Below are positions 1 through 7,750 of a stretch of DNA of 36,526 nucleotides, one piece after another. The position numbers were made by a program, and so were the translations under genes. The number at the start of each line of letters is the position of its first letter. The first letter of the stretch is position 1. The notes beneath the pieces are model-generated. The model made no database searches. It saw nothing but the letters and a program-made list of their open reading frames with translations, and was not told the origin of the DNA. The DNA comes from an uncultured Lachnospiraceae bacterium (GTDB lineage: Bacteria > Bacillota > Clostridia > Lachnospirales > Lachnospiraceae): the NCBI GenBank assembly GCA_910587935.1, contig CAJUNP010000030.1, positions 1 to 36,526 of the forward strand, read 5' to 3'.

Positions 1-299
1 ATACATTATATCAGAAATTACATTGAATAGTTTGAATTAATCAGCGTTTCCCTAGGAAAGTATTTCAGAATGGAATAGAAATAGAACTGACGGTGAAGGA
101 ATTTGACCTTTTGGCAGAGCTGATAAGAAATAAAAATATTGCCCAATACAGGGATAAATTGTATGAAAAAATCTGGAATGAGCCTTTTCTGGGAGATACC
201 AGAACCTTAGATACACATATACAGCGGTTAAGGAAAAAGCTGGGCTGGGAAGATTATATTAAGACGGTATTTCGGATCGGTTATCGTCTGGAGGGATAG
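1..299 (+). pseudogene. Response regulator, C-terminal DNA-binding domain only (decayed or truncated)
   Basis: The reading frame ending at 299 encodes an OmpR/PhoB-type winged-helix output domain: an LTVKEFDLL strand/helix, then GDTRTLDTHIQRLRKKL (recognition helix region) and the terminal IKTVFRIGYRLEG hairpin. A GTG at 93 could open it, but homology clearly begins earlier (VFQNGIEIELT, from about 60). In that frame there are stops at 24-26 and 33-35. The linker-like stretch ISVSLGKYF is in another frame, which itself has a TAG at 28-30. A receiver domain of about 120 residues should precede this and is not readable in frame from the window edge. I infer a pseudogene with a frameshift and a nonsense codon. 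A truncated but expressed output domain is the alternative. It lies 3 bases before the kinase gene, its natural partner. Confidence 0.6.
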
Positions 300-302
300 C
301 GT

Positions 303-1724
303 ATGAAGCTTGGTACAAAAATCATTTTCTTTGTGACCATGTTTTTCAGTATCATATTTTTGCTTGGCGGGTACAGCTTGATTTCCTACTATGATAAGAC
401 CTCTATGGAAAGAGAAGTAGAGGCTGCGGTGGAACAGTATCAGTATAACAAATTTGTGATACAATCGGCCTTGATCACAAAGGGAGAAGAATGGCTGGAA
501 GGTGTTGCGGATGGAGCGTATGATATCAGCAGTATTGCTTCCGATATGAATCATACGGTTGCAATTTGTTCTATAGATGGAGAAATATTGTTTTCTGACT
601 TTCCGGAAGAAACGCAGCTTGATAAAGTCTTGGAAGGTGTAGAAACGGGAAAGGTAAATTATCAGTTTGCAGAGATTGAAAGCCGGATGTATGTGCTGGC
701 TGCAGGAAAAATTTTGCAGGCGGACACAGGCATTTATTTAATCACAGGTGTTGATGTGGAAAGGGTCTTTTTGCAGCAGGAACAGATGATTCAGCGGTTT
801 GGATATGTTTATGCGGTTGCAATAGGCGCAGGTGTTTTACTGATTATTTTATTATCTGTACTGCTTACCCGTCCGATCAAACAATTAACGGAAGCGGCAA
901 AGAAAATAGCGGATGGAAATTATCAGGAACGAATCAAGGTTTCCAGTGAAGATGAGGTTGGTCAGCTTGCAAGACATTTTAACCGGATGTCGGGAGCTAT
1001 CGAAGAAAAAGTACAGGAACTTTCAGACAGCGCCAAACAAAAGGAAGATTTTGTGGCGAATTTTGCACATGAACTGAAAACGCCGCTTACTTCCATTATA
1101 GGCTTTGCAAATCGCATTTATCAGAAAGATTTGAGCAGGGAAGAACAAAAACAGGCGGCATGGTATATTTGGAATGAAGGTATGCGGCTGGAAGCATTGT
1201 CGCATAAGCTGATGGATTTGACGGTACTGAATCATAAAGATTTTGAGTTACAGGAAATGCAGGCTGATATATTACTGAAAGAACTTGCAAAGGAAGAAAT
1301 CGAGATACTAAAGGAGAAGAATGTCCGGTTAAGCTGTGAAGCAAAAGCAGCATACATCGATGTGGAATATGATCTGTTTCAGTCATTGCTTTTGAATTTG
1401 ATTGATAATTCCATAAAAGCCGGAGCGGATAATCTTCAGTTAAGAGGATATGTGGATGGAGAAAATTTCTATGTGATACAGTTGGAAGATAACGGAAGCG
1501 GTATTCCGGAAAATGAAATCAAACGAATCAAAGAAGCATTTTATATGGTTGACAAGTCCCGTTCCAGAAAGCTGCATGGTGCAGGAATCGGTCTTAGTCT
1601 TGCCGAAAAGATTGCTGAAATACATGGAAGCAGTCTGAGCTTTGAAAGTGACGGAAAAAGCGGTACAAAAGTCAGTATCCGTTTGAACCGTAAGGGAGGG
1701 AAAACAAGGAGGCGTGGCAGATGA
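303..1724 (+). CDS. Sensor histidine kinase, membrane-bound
   Basis: The 473-residue protein is an orthodox two-component sensor kinase. Membrane helices lie at about residues 7-28 and 167-188 and enclose a sensor domain of about 135 residues outside the membrane. A HAMP linker follows (about 188-240), then the dimerisation/phosphoacceptor helix with the H-box NFAHELKTPLTS (His256), and the HATPase_c domain with N-box LLNLIDNS, G1 DNGSGIP and G2 HGAGIGLSL. All catalytic boxes are intact. The ATG has a GGAGG at 288-292, inside the end of the regulator gene, so the two were co-translated. Its partner gene looks broken, so the kinase may be orphaned or use another regulator. The large sensor domain differs from the short loop of BceS-type kinases. 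The signal it detects cannot be read from the sequence. Confidence 0.93.
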   Translation: MKLGTKIIFFVTMFFSIIFLLGGYSLISYYDKTSMEREVEAAVEQYQYNKFVIQSALITKGEEWLEGVADGAYDISSIASDMNHTVAICSIDGEILFSDFPEETQLDKVLEGVETGKVNYQFAEIESRMYVLAAGKILQADTGIYLITGVDVERVFLQQEQMIQRFGYVYAVAIGAGVLLIILLSVLLTRPIKQLTEAAKKIADGNYQERIKVSSEDEVGQLARHFNRMSGAIEEKVQELSDSAKQKEDFVANFAHELKTPLTSIIGFANRIYQKDLSREEQKQAAWYIWNEGMRLEALSHKLMDLTVLNHKDFELQEMQADILLKELAKEEIEILKEKNVRLSCEAKAAYIDVEYDLFQSLLLNLIDNSIKAGADNLQLRGYVDGENFYVIQLEDNGSGIPENEIKRIKEAFYMVDKSRSRKLHGAGIGLSLAEKIAEIHGSSLSFESDGKSGTKVSIRLNRKGGKTRRRGR

Positions 1725-2488
1725 GGAAAGATAAAATAGATACACTGCTTGTGTTCTGCCTGTCTTTTACAGTGGTATTTGGCGGCTGGTTTCTAACCAA
1801 AGGATTGCTTCATTGTAAAGAGAATGAAATGTTAACGGCAAAGGGGCAGATTGTTTTAGATAATACAAAAGCTGATGAGGAAGAAAATAACCCGGCAATG
1901 CAGCAAGATTTTGTGCCGCAGGTTTTATCAGAAGATCAGATGGCAGAGGTATTAACGGTATGGGAAGCCGGAGGACGGGAAATACTGCATGAACCGATGG
2001 CGGGTCAGATGAATATGGAACAGGCAATTGATGCCGGAACGAAATGGATAACTTCTTTGGCAAAACAGTATGTTTTATCTGCCGATTTTATAGGATATTC
2101 GTTCCGCGATACCAGCGCTGTGCTGTGTACGTTGGATAGTTTTGCGTCATTAGAGGAATCATGGATCAGTTATTGGGTGATTACCTATACGGGAGATGAT
2201 GTGAAAATTGTTCTCAAAATTCATGCTGCAACCGGACAGATATGGAAAGCGGATATTTCCATGAATGAAGATAAAATGCCGTATGGAGTTTGTACGGATG
2301 AAGAAGTGCTTGCAACTGCATTTCCATTTTTACCGGGTACAAATGCTGAGATAATTACAGAAGATAATGAGGTGTATAAAATTTCTGAGAATAAAAAGAT
2401 ATCTGCCATGTTAAAAAGGGACAGCATGGTAGTAAACAAACAGACACCTGTGGAAAGACTGTTATTGAGTCTGGGAACGAATATGTAA
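1721..2488 (+). CDS. Membrane-anchored protein, PepSY-like, function unknown
   Basis: This 255-residue protein has one N-terminal membrane helix (about residues 8-28, after MRKDKIDTLL), an acidic linker, and an extracytoplasmic domain. The stretch WVITYTGDDVKIVLKIHAATGQIW resembles the two-strand/turn pattern of PepSY-type domains, which often inhibit or modulate envelope enzymes and sensor kinases. Its ATG overlaps the kinase stop by four bases (ATGA), which implies translational coupling. The position directly after a sensor kinase suggests an accessory sensor or modulator of that kinase. That role is inferred from context and weak fold resemblance only. No catalytic motif is visible. An 84-base gap separates it from the lipoprotein gene. 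It contains two tandem TTGACA hexamers (2495, 2504) but no well-spaced -10 element. Confidence 0.7.
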   Translation: MRKDKIDTLLVFCLSFTVVFGGWFLTKGLLHCKENEMLTAKGQIVLDNTKADEEENNPAMQQDFVPQVLSEDQMAEVLTVWEAGGREILHEPMAGQMNMEQAIDAGTKWITSLAKQYVLSADFIGYSFRDTSAVLCTLDSFASLEESWISYWVITYTGDDVKIVLKIHAATGQIWKADISMNEDKMPYGVCTDEEVLATAFPFLPGTNAEIITEDNEVYKISENKKISAMLKRDSMVVNKQTPVERLLLSLGTNM

Positions 2489-2592
2489 AAAGATTTGACA
2501 AGTTTGACACATCTAATACGAAAGTAGGAGACATCTCCTTGTTAGGATGATTTTATTGAAATTAAGTCATCATGGCAAGGAGGTTTTTTATT

Positions 2593-3957
2593 ATGAAAAC
2601 AAATGGAAGGAAAGTGCTGGCATTATTTGTGTGCATGGTATGTTTGCTTAGTGGCTGTGGAAATGCACAGACACAGAATGAGGAGGATTTGCAGTCTAAG
2701 GGAAGTAATATTCCTTCGTTAAATGAAACAACAGAACAGAAAAAAGAAGAATATGTGCAGCCGGAAATGAAAGGCGAGATTACGGTTTCCGCATTTATGG
2801 AGCAGGAGTTTCTTACAGCAGCGGCCAGGCAGTTTATGGATTTATACCCGGATGTAAAGGTTACGGTCAATGTGTATCATGAAACTTCCGGAGCAGGAAG
2901 CGTGGAAGATTATCAGACCTATTTGAATACCAAAATTATGACAGGAAAAGCAGAGGATATTATTCTGAACAGTTTTCTTCCGGTAGAAAAATATAGTGAA
3001 ATGGGTGTGTTTGAGGATTTGAGCAGGTATATTTCACTGACACCGGAGTTTACAGAAGAAAATTATTTTATGAATGTTTTGCAGTCAGCGAAAACGAAAA
3101 ACGGAGAAATTTACCTGATTCCATATATGGCAAAATTCAATGTGGTTGGTTTTTGTGATGCGTTGTTATCAGAGCAGACGGGAATGGAAAGCAGACTGCA
3201 AAGCGCAGGTTTTGCAGAACGGATGGACATCGCAAAGGAGCTGGTTTCCAACACATCAAAAAAGAATACTTTTTTGATTATGATGAATGAAGTCCAGTTT
3301 GCAGATTATCTGATTGAGGATAAATTAAGTGATTTTATTGATGTGGAAAAAAAGTCGGTAAATCTTAATGCAGATACTTATATCAGTCTGTTAAAAGAGG
3401 TAAAGGAACTTTCAGACAATCATGCGTTTGATGCGGATGTGGATTTTTATAATATGGAATATTATTACGCGGCTACCTGTGACTATGATGTACAGGCAGC
3501 ATTTTACGAACTGGATGAGCAGTCGGGATTATCTTACAGTATGCCGATTGCCGACAGTGAAGGAAATGTAGCAGTCAATGCAAATTACAGTATGGCATTA
3601 AACAGCGCTTCTCACAATAAAGATCTGGCATGGGAGTTTATGAAATATCTGTTATCCGAAGAAGTACAAACTTTACCATCTGTTCATGGGCTTGCCGTAA
3701 ATAGAAAGGGATTTGATGCTGCGGTGGAACGTTACTACAATTTTTATGCGGAGAGTAACAGCGGTTCCGTAGAAAAAGAGGAATATGGCGAACTGTTACA
3801 AAGCTGGATGGAGCAGCTTAACGATTGTGATACGGTAGATTCTGCCCTTTGGACGTTGATTGAAGAAGAAAACGGGAAATTCTTTGAGGGAAAACAGACG
3901 GCAGAGGACACCGCATCAGTCCTTCAGAGAAAAATAGAGCAGTATTTTCATGAATAA
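2593..3957 (+). CDS. ABC transporter extracellular solute-binding lipoprotein (family 1-like)
   Basis: The 454-residue protein starts with a lipoprotein signal: basic MKTNGRK, a hydrophobic core and the lipobox LLSGC with Cys22 as lipid site. After a Ser/Gln/Glu-rich linker comes the typical start of a sugar-type binding protein (GEITVSAFMEQEFLTAAARQFMDLYPDVKVTVNVYHET), and later the YSMALNSASHNKDLAWEFMKYLLSEEVQTLP segment characteristic of bacterial SBP_1 proteins. I chose ATG 2593, not 2572, because AAGGAGG at 2577-2583 is correctly spaced for it and the signal peptide begins there. It should sit on the outer face of the membrane and deliver a ligand to the two permeases that follow. The ligand (sugar, oligosaccharide or other) is not determinable. 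It is clearly co-transcribed with the next genes. Confidence 0.88.
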   Translation: MKTNGRKVLALFVCMVCLLSGCGNAQTQNEEDLQSKGSNIPSLNETTEQKKEEYVQPEMKGEITVSAFMEQEFLTAAARQFMDLYPDVKVTVNVYHETSGAGSVEDYQTYLNTKIMTGKAEDIILNSFLPVEKYSEMGVFEDLSRYISLTPEFTEENYFMNVLQSAKTKNGEIYLIPYMAKFNVVGFCDALLSEQTGMESRLQSAGFAERMDIAKELVSNTSKKNTFLIMMNEVQFADYLIEDKLSDFIDVEKKSVNLNADTYISLLKEVKELSDNHAFDADVDFYNMEYYYAATCDYDVQAAFYELDEQSGLSYSMPIADSEGNVAVNANYSMALNSASHNKDLAWEFMKYLLSEEVQTLPSVHGLAVNRKGFDAAVERYYNFYAESNSGSVEKEEYGELLQSWMEQLNDCDTVDSALWTLIEEENGKFFEGKQTAEDTASVLQRKIEQYFHE

Positions 3958-3973
3958 GACAGGAGCGTATGAC

Positions 3974-4849
3974 ATGAAAAAAATGATTTTTAGAAATCGG
4001 AATCAGCTGCTGCCCTGGCTGATGCTGTTGGGAAGTTTTGCAGGTTTCTGTCTGTTTTATTTAGTTCCGTTTGTTGTTTCCTTTTTCTATTCGGTTGTGG
4101 ATCATCCGATTCATGGAGCGTTCTGCGGTTTGCAGAATTATAAAGAGCTGCTCCGGAATCCGTATTTCCTAAGAGGATTGAAAAATACAGTCGCATTTAT
4201 GGCAGTCAGTATTCCTCTTAATATGGTGTTGTCACTGATCGTGGCACTGGTAATCCATAACATGAAGCGGTACCCGAAATATTTCGGTTTGGTTTTTCTG
4301 ATACCATTGGCAATTCCTTCCGCAACATCAGCGTTCTTTTGGGAAAGCTTCTGGGGGCTGCATGGGACTTTCAATAAGTTTCTGAGCAGTTACCACATAA
4401 ACGGGTTTGACTGGCGAAACAGTGAGTACGGCATGATTGTGATGATCATTATCTTTATATGGAAAAATGTGGGTTATAACATGGCGCTATATATGAGCGG
4501 ATTGAGCAGTATTCCTAAACAATACTATGCGTATGCTGATGTGGAAGGAGCAGGAATATGGTGGAAGTTCAGAAATATTACATGGGTGTACCTGACACCG
4601 ACTACTTTTTTGGTATTGATTATGACTTTTGTAAATTCCTTTAAGATTTTTAAGGAAATTTATATTATCACAGGAGAATTTCCGCCGGAAGGTTTGTATG
4701 TCTTACAGCACTACATGAACAATATGTTTCTGTCATTGAATTATCCCAAATTAGCCGGTGCGGTTTATATTTTAACGATAGCGATTGCGCTGCCGGTAGC
4801 CTGCCTGTTCCGTTCAGAAAGAAAACTGTCAAAGGACCTGCATGATTAG
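3974..4849 (+). CDS. ABC importer permease, MalF/UgpA type
   Basis: The 291-residue integral membrane protein has about six hydrophobic helices. Its cytoplasmic EAA loop reads YADVEGAGIWWKFRNITW near residues 186-203, the site where an ABC ATPase docks in carbohydrate-uptake (CUT1) permeases. The final helices and loop order match the MalF/UgpA side of a heterodimeric permease. ATG 3974 is preferred because AGGAG at 3961-3965 lies 8 bases upstream. An earlier ATG at 3950 overlaps the end of the binding-protein gene and lacks a site. Together with the preceding lipoprotein and the next permease it forms an importer. No nucleotide-binding subunit is encoded in the operon, so a shared (MsmK-like) ATPase elsewhere is needed, or the complex works differently. 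Confidence 0.88.
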   Translation: MKKMIFRNRNQLLPWLMLLGSFAGFCLFYLVPFVVSFFYSVVDHPIHGAFCGLQNYKELLRNPYFLRGLKNTVAFMAVSIPLNMVLSLIVALVIHNMKRYPKYFGLVFLIPLAIPSATSAFFWESFWGLHGTFNKFLSSYHINGFDWRNSEYGMIVMIIIFIWKNVGYNMALYMSGLSSIPKQYYAYADVEGAGIWWKFRNITWVYLTPTTFLVLIMTFVNSFKIFKEIYIITGEFPPEGLYVLQHYMNNMFLSLNYPKLAGAVYILTIAIALPVACLFRSERKLSKDLHD

Positions 4850-4876
4850 ACAGACGAAAAAGCGAGGAATCAAAAA

Positions 4877-5740
4877 ATGAAGAAAAGAAGGATAAAAAAA
4901 TGGAGCAGCCGGATGGGATATGTCCTGTTTCTGCTCATCGTCATTCTCTATATGACTCCGCTTATCGTTACCTTTGCCGGTTCTTTTATGAGCAGTCGGG
5001 AAGTGGAGAAACATTATAGTGTCGGCGGGATACAGGATGATGAATTTATTGACATGAATGTCATCCCGGAAAAAGTGACACTTTCACAGTATGCGGAGCT
5101 TTTGTTTGAAAGCCCGGTATATCTGAATATGTTTTGGAACTCTGTGAAAATCACAGTACCGATTGTAATCGGACAGATCGCTGTATCGACACTGGCAGCA
5201 TATGCATTTACCGTTCTGAAATTTAAGGGAAAAGAACGGCTGTTCTTTCTATATATCATGGTAATGCTTTTGCCATTGCAGGTAACTTTAATGCCAAACT
5301 ATATGGTAGCTGACTGGCTCGATATAACAGACACTTACCTTGCCATCATACTTCCGGGAATTTTTAATCCTTTCGGAGTGTTTTTGCTCAGGCAGTTTAT
5401 GAAAAGTATACCGGATGCCTATATAGAAGCGGCACAGATAGACGGAGCAGGACATGGCAGGATTTTTTGTTTCATTATCGTACCGATGATAAAACCGGGA
5501 ATTGCAGCGACAGCAATGCTTACACTGTTGGATTACTGGAATCTGGTGGATCAGGCAGTAATTTTTATTCAGGATACCCAAAAACAGCCCTTGTCCCTGT
5601 TTCTTGCACAGATAAACAGTGGGGAGACAGGTCTGGCCTTTGCAGGCTCCTGTTTTTACGCGGCTCCAATGCTGCTGATATTGCTGTATGGGCAGGAACA
5701 CCTGAAACAGGGTATAGCAATCACAGGAATCAAGGGGTAA
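4877..5740 (+). CDS. ABC importer permease, MalG/UgpE type
   Basis: This 287-residue protein has about six membrane helices and the EAA motif YIEAAQIDGAGHGRIFCFIIVPMIKPG (near residues 182-208), the classical MalG-type signature for coupling to the ATPase. The N-terminal SRMGYVLFLLIVILYMTPLIVTFAGSF helix is also typical. It lies 27 bases after the first permease with a GAGGAA ribosome binding site, so the two very probably form the heterodimeric channel of the binding-protein system. The C-terminal part (GLAFAGSCFYAAPMLLILLYGQEHLKQGIAITGIKG) keeps the family pattern. Nothing indicates truncation. Confidence 0.88.
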   Translation: MKKRRIKKWSSRMGYVLFLLIVILYMTPLIVTFAGSFMSSREVEKHYSVGGIQDDEFIDMNVIPEKVTLSQYAELLFESPVYLNMFWNSVKITVPIVIGQIAVSTLAAYAFTVLKFKGKERLFFLYIMVMLLPLQVTLMPNYMVADWLDITDTYLAIILPGIFNPFGVFLLRQFMKSIPDAYIEAAQIDGAGHGRIFCFIIVPMIKPGIAATAMLTLLDYWNLVDQAVIFIQDTQKQPLSLFLAQINSGETGLAFAGSCFYAAPMLLILLYGQEHLKQGIAITGIKG

Positions 5741-5756
5741 AAGAAAGGAAAAGCGG

Positions 5757-6662
5757 ATGGAACAAAATAATAAAAATTTTGCAAAGGTGTTTGGGATATT
5801 TGCAGGGATTGTATTACTTTTAACATTTTTCTCAAAATCTATTTATAATGGTCGGCTTCCGGTGGTGTCTGTTGCAACACCAAAGCAGGGAAAGTTAAGT
5901 TTCACTGTGGAAGGCTCGGCATACGTGTCTTATTCCCGCATGGAATCTGTTTATTCGGATGTAGATGGCAGGGTAAAAGAAATTTTGGTGCAGTCCGGTG
6001 AGGAAGTGGAAAAGGGTCAATGCCTGATGAAATTTGAACTTGCCGGGGCAGAGGAACTGCATGAGATTGTGGCAGAAAAAAACGGAATTGTCACTTCCAT
6101 TGGAGTGAAAAAAGGAATGTATGTATCATCCATGCAGAACATCATTCTTTATGGGATTGCCGAAAAATCGGAAGAATGGACTGTCACAGTATTTGTGACG
6201 GAAGATCAGTTGGATTACGTAGATAGAGAAAGCGTGGTAAATGTTCAGGTTACAAACTTAAATAAGAATTTTAACGGAAACGTCCGGTCAGTGGTGTCTT
6301 ATGCAGACCAGAATAAAACAGGGTATCAGGCGGAAATTCTGATTATCTCAGAGAATCAGGAACTTGCCGGAAAGAAAGCAAAGGTAACGATTGAAAAGGA
6401 GAGTGAGCAGTATGACACAATCATCCCAGCAGCAGCTTTACGGAAAGATTCTTTAGGTTATTATGTTCTGGTATTGCAGGAGGAGGACAGTGTACTTGGA
6501 AACGGGTATGCCGCATACAGAATGTCTGTTGATCTGTTAAATTCCAATGAGGAATACTGTGCGGTCAGAGGACTTCCAACCGACGAAACAGTCATTACAG
6601 CTTCTACCAGTGCGATTTCCGGTGGAAGCAGGGTGTATTATGAAGGGAATGTTGTAGAATGA
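5757..6662 (+). CDS. HlyD/MacA-like membrane fusion (adaptor) protein
   Basis: The 301-residue protein has one N-terminal membrane helix (about 9-25). A barrel-sandwich/lipoyl-like half follows (GRVKEILVQSGEEVEKGQCLMKFE), then the second half (AEKNGIVTSIGVKKGMYVSSMQ), and beta-barrel and membrane-proximal domains towards the end (TIIPAAALRKDSLGYYVLVLQ). The long coiled-coil hairpin of Gram-negative adaptors is very short or absent, as is common in Gram-positives. Such proteins normally work with an efflux ABC transporter (MacB/YknZ type). Here the gene sits 16 bases behind two importer-type permeases, which is an unusual pairing. It could instead have served the BceA/MacB-type transporter whose remnant lies at 7549. 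No partner outside this operon can be named. Confidence 0.82.
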   Translation: MEQNNKNFAKVFGIFAGIVLLLTFFSKSIYNGRLPVVSVATPKQGKLSFTVEGSAYVSYSRMESVYSDVDGRVKEILVQSGEEVEKGQCLMKFELAGAEELHEIVAEKNGIVTSIGVKKGMYVSSMQNIILYGIAEKSEEWTVTVFVTEDQLDYVDRESVVNVQVTNLNKNFNGNVRSVVSYADQNKTGYQAEILIISENQELAGKKAKVTIEKESEQYDTIIPAAALRKDSLGYYVLVLQEEDSVLGNGYAAYRMSVDLLNSNEEYCAVRGLPTDETVITASTSAISGGSRVYYEGNVVE

Positions 6663-6723
6663 GAAAGCTGTAAATCAGAAAAATTAAAGAGATGGGATTG
6701 GTAATAAGCTCCTGTGAATGATT

Positions 6724-6739
6724 CTTACAAAAATGTAAG
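6724..6739 (+). promoter_or_regulatory. BceR-type response regulator box
   Basis: CTTACA-AAAA-TGTAAG is a perfect inverted repeat that fits TTACA-N4-TGTAA, the consensus I know for BceR-like response regulators that control antimicrobial-peptide detoxification modules. A further half-site, ATGTAAG, repeats 22 bases (about two helix turns) downstream at 6755-6761. Possible -10 elements TATGAT (6767-6772) or TACAAT (6772-6777) follow without a good -35, as expected for an activated promoter. The site lies 65 bases before the transglycosylase start. Binding is an inference. The repeat itself is certain. Confidence 0.55.
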
Positions 6740-6803
6740 ATGAAAACTATCTGTATGTAAGGTTGATATGATACAATACATAGTAGAAAGAGGAGATGAT
6801 ACA

Positions 6804-7538
6804 GTGAAAGGTACAATCAGAAAACGGGCGTTAAGGTACGTAAGAAATATATTATTTTGCATGTGTGTAACCGTTCTGCTTCTTGGGGCGGCAGCAGGCG
6901 CAGTTTTTGCCGTGAAAGGTTACCGGATGTATCAGGCTGCGATAAAAGAAAAATCCGTTGCAATGATAGCCGATACCATAAGAAGCAGGGAGAGCTTCAT
7001 AAAATATGAAGATTTACCCGCTGTTTACATAGATGCTGTAATATCTGCGGAGGACAAGCGTTTTGAAAACCATTGCGGCATAGATATATGGGCGATTGCC
7101 AGAGCCGTATGGACGGATCTGAGAACCCTGTCATTTGCTGAAGGCGGAAGCACGATTACACAGCAGATTGCAAAAAATGAATTGTTTACACAGGAAAAAA
7201 GAATTGAACGGAAATTTGCGGAAATTTTTGCGGCGCTGGCGCTGGAAAAGGAATATACTAAGCGGGAACTCTTTGAAATCTATGTGAATTCTATTTATTT
7301 TGGAAGCGGATATTACGGGATTTATGACGCCTCACAGGGATATTTTCAAAAAGATCCGAAGGAATTGACAGACTATGAAGCCATAATGCTTGCCGGAATT
7401 CCCAATGCGCCGTCGGTATATTCTCTTGATAAGAATATGGAGCTTGCAGAAAGAAGAATGTCGGTTGTTCTGAATAGAATGATAAAGTGCGGTAAAATTA
7501 CGGAAAAAGAAGCGTCAGATATACTAAAAAGCCGCTGA
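6804..7538 (+). CDS. Monofunctional peptidoglycan glycosyltransferase (GT51)
   Basis: This 244-residue enzyme should polymerise lipid II into glycan strands at the outer membrane face. After a basic N-terminus there is one membrane helix (about 15-38). The GT51 motifs are complete: ISAEDKRFENHCGID with the catalytic Glu83, EGGSTITQQIAKN, RKFAEIFAALALEKEYTKREL, YVNSIYFGSGYYGI and AIMLAGIPNAPSVYS. There is no transpeptidase domain, so it is monofunctional like MtgA/SgtB. I chose GTG 6804, which has AGAGGAG at 6789-6795. The in-frame ATG at 6768 overlaps the likely -10 element and has no site. The BceR-type box upstream suggests induction by cell-wall antibiotics. That, and the ABC ATPase remnant immediately downstream, point to a former peptide-resistance module. 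Confidence 0.9.
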   Translation: MKGTIRKRALRYVRNILFCMCVTVLLLGAAAGAVFAVKGYRMYQAAIKEKSVAMIADTIRSRESFIKYEDLPAVYIDAVISAEDKRFENHCGIDIWAIARAVWTDLRTLSFAEGGSTITQQIAKNELFTQEKRIERKFAEIFAALALEKEYTKRELFEIYVNSIYFGSGYYGIYDASQGYFQKDPKELTDYEAIMLAGIPNAPSVYSLDKNMELAERRMSVVLNRMIKCGKITEKEASDILKSR

Positions 7539-7548
7539 CACCCGGACT

Positions 7549-7740
7549 TTCCCAGAAGGAAAATATATTTGACAGGATAAAGCCGCAATGATAAAACAAC
7601 ACTACCGACTAACATCAAAAGAGGATATTCTGTTTGCCGATGAGCCTGCCGGGGCTCTGAATAATAGCGCCGCAGCGGAGGTCATAACAGAACTGGTGAA
7701 GCTGAACCGGGAAGGAATGCGGTTTTGATGGTAACCAAAG
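7549..7740 (+). pseudogene. Remnant of a BceA/MacB-type ABC transporter ATPase
   Basis: From 7573 one frame reads KEDILFADEPAGALNNS followed by AAAEVITELVKLNREG, the unmistakable Walker B and D-loop region of a MacB/BceA-family ATPase (usual pattern ILFADEPTGALN). It stops at 7726-7728. The next conserved block, VLMVTK (usual VLMVTHD), continues from 7722 in a different frame, so one frameshift lies around 7718-7722. Upstream, FPEGKYI and a stop at 7570 sit where the FP..LSGGQ signature is expected, badly degraded. The N-terminal half with Walker A is missing, and homology ends near 7740 at the next gene. It is a non-functional fragment that starts 11 bases after the transglycosylase stop. 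Confidence 0.8.
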
Positions 7741-7750
7741 CGGAATGTGG

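Noticed and set aside
2489..2592. Tandem TTGACA hexamers before the solute-binding protein gene as a promoter
   Set aside because: Neither hexamer has a -10 element at 16-18 bases. TAATAC lies at only 13 bases from the first. The short palindrome GGAGA-CA-TCTCC (2527-2538) is not followed by a T-run.
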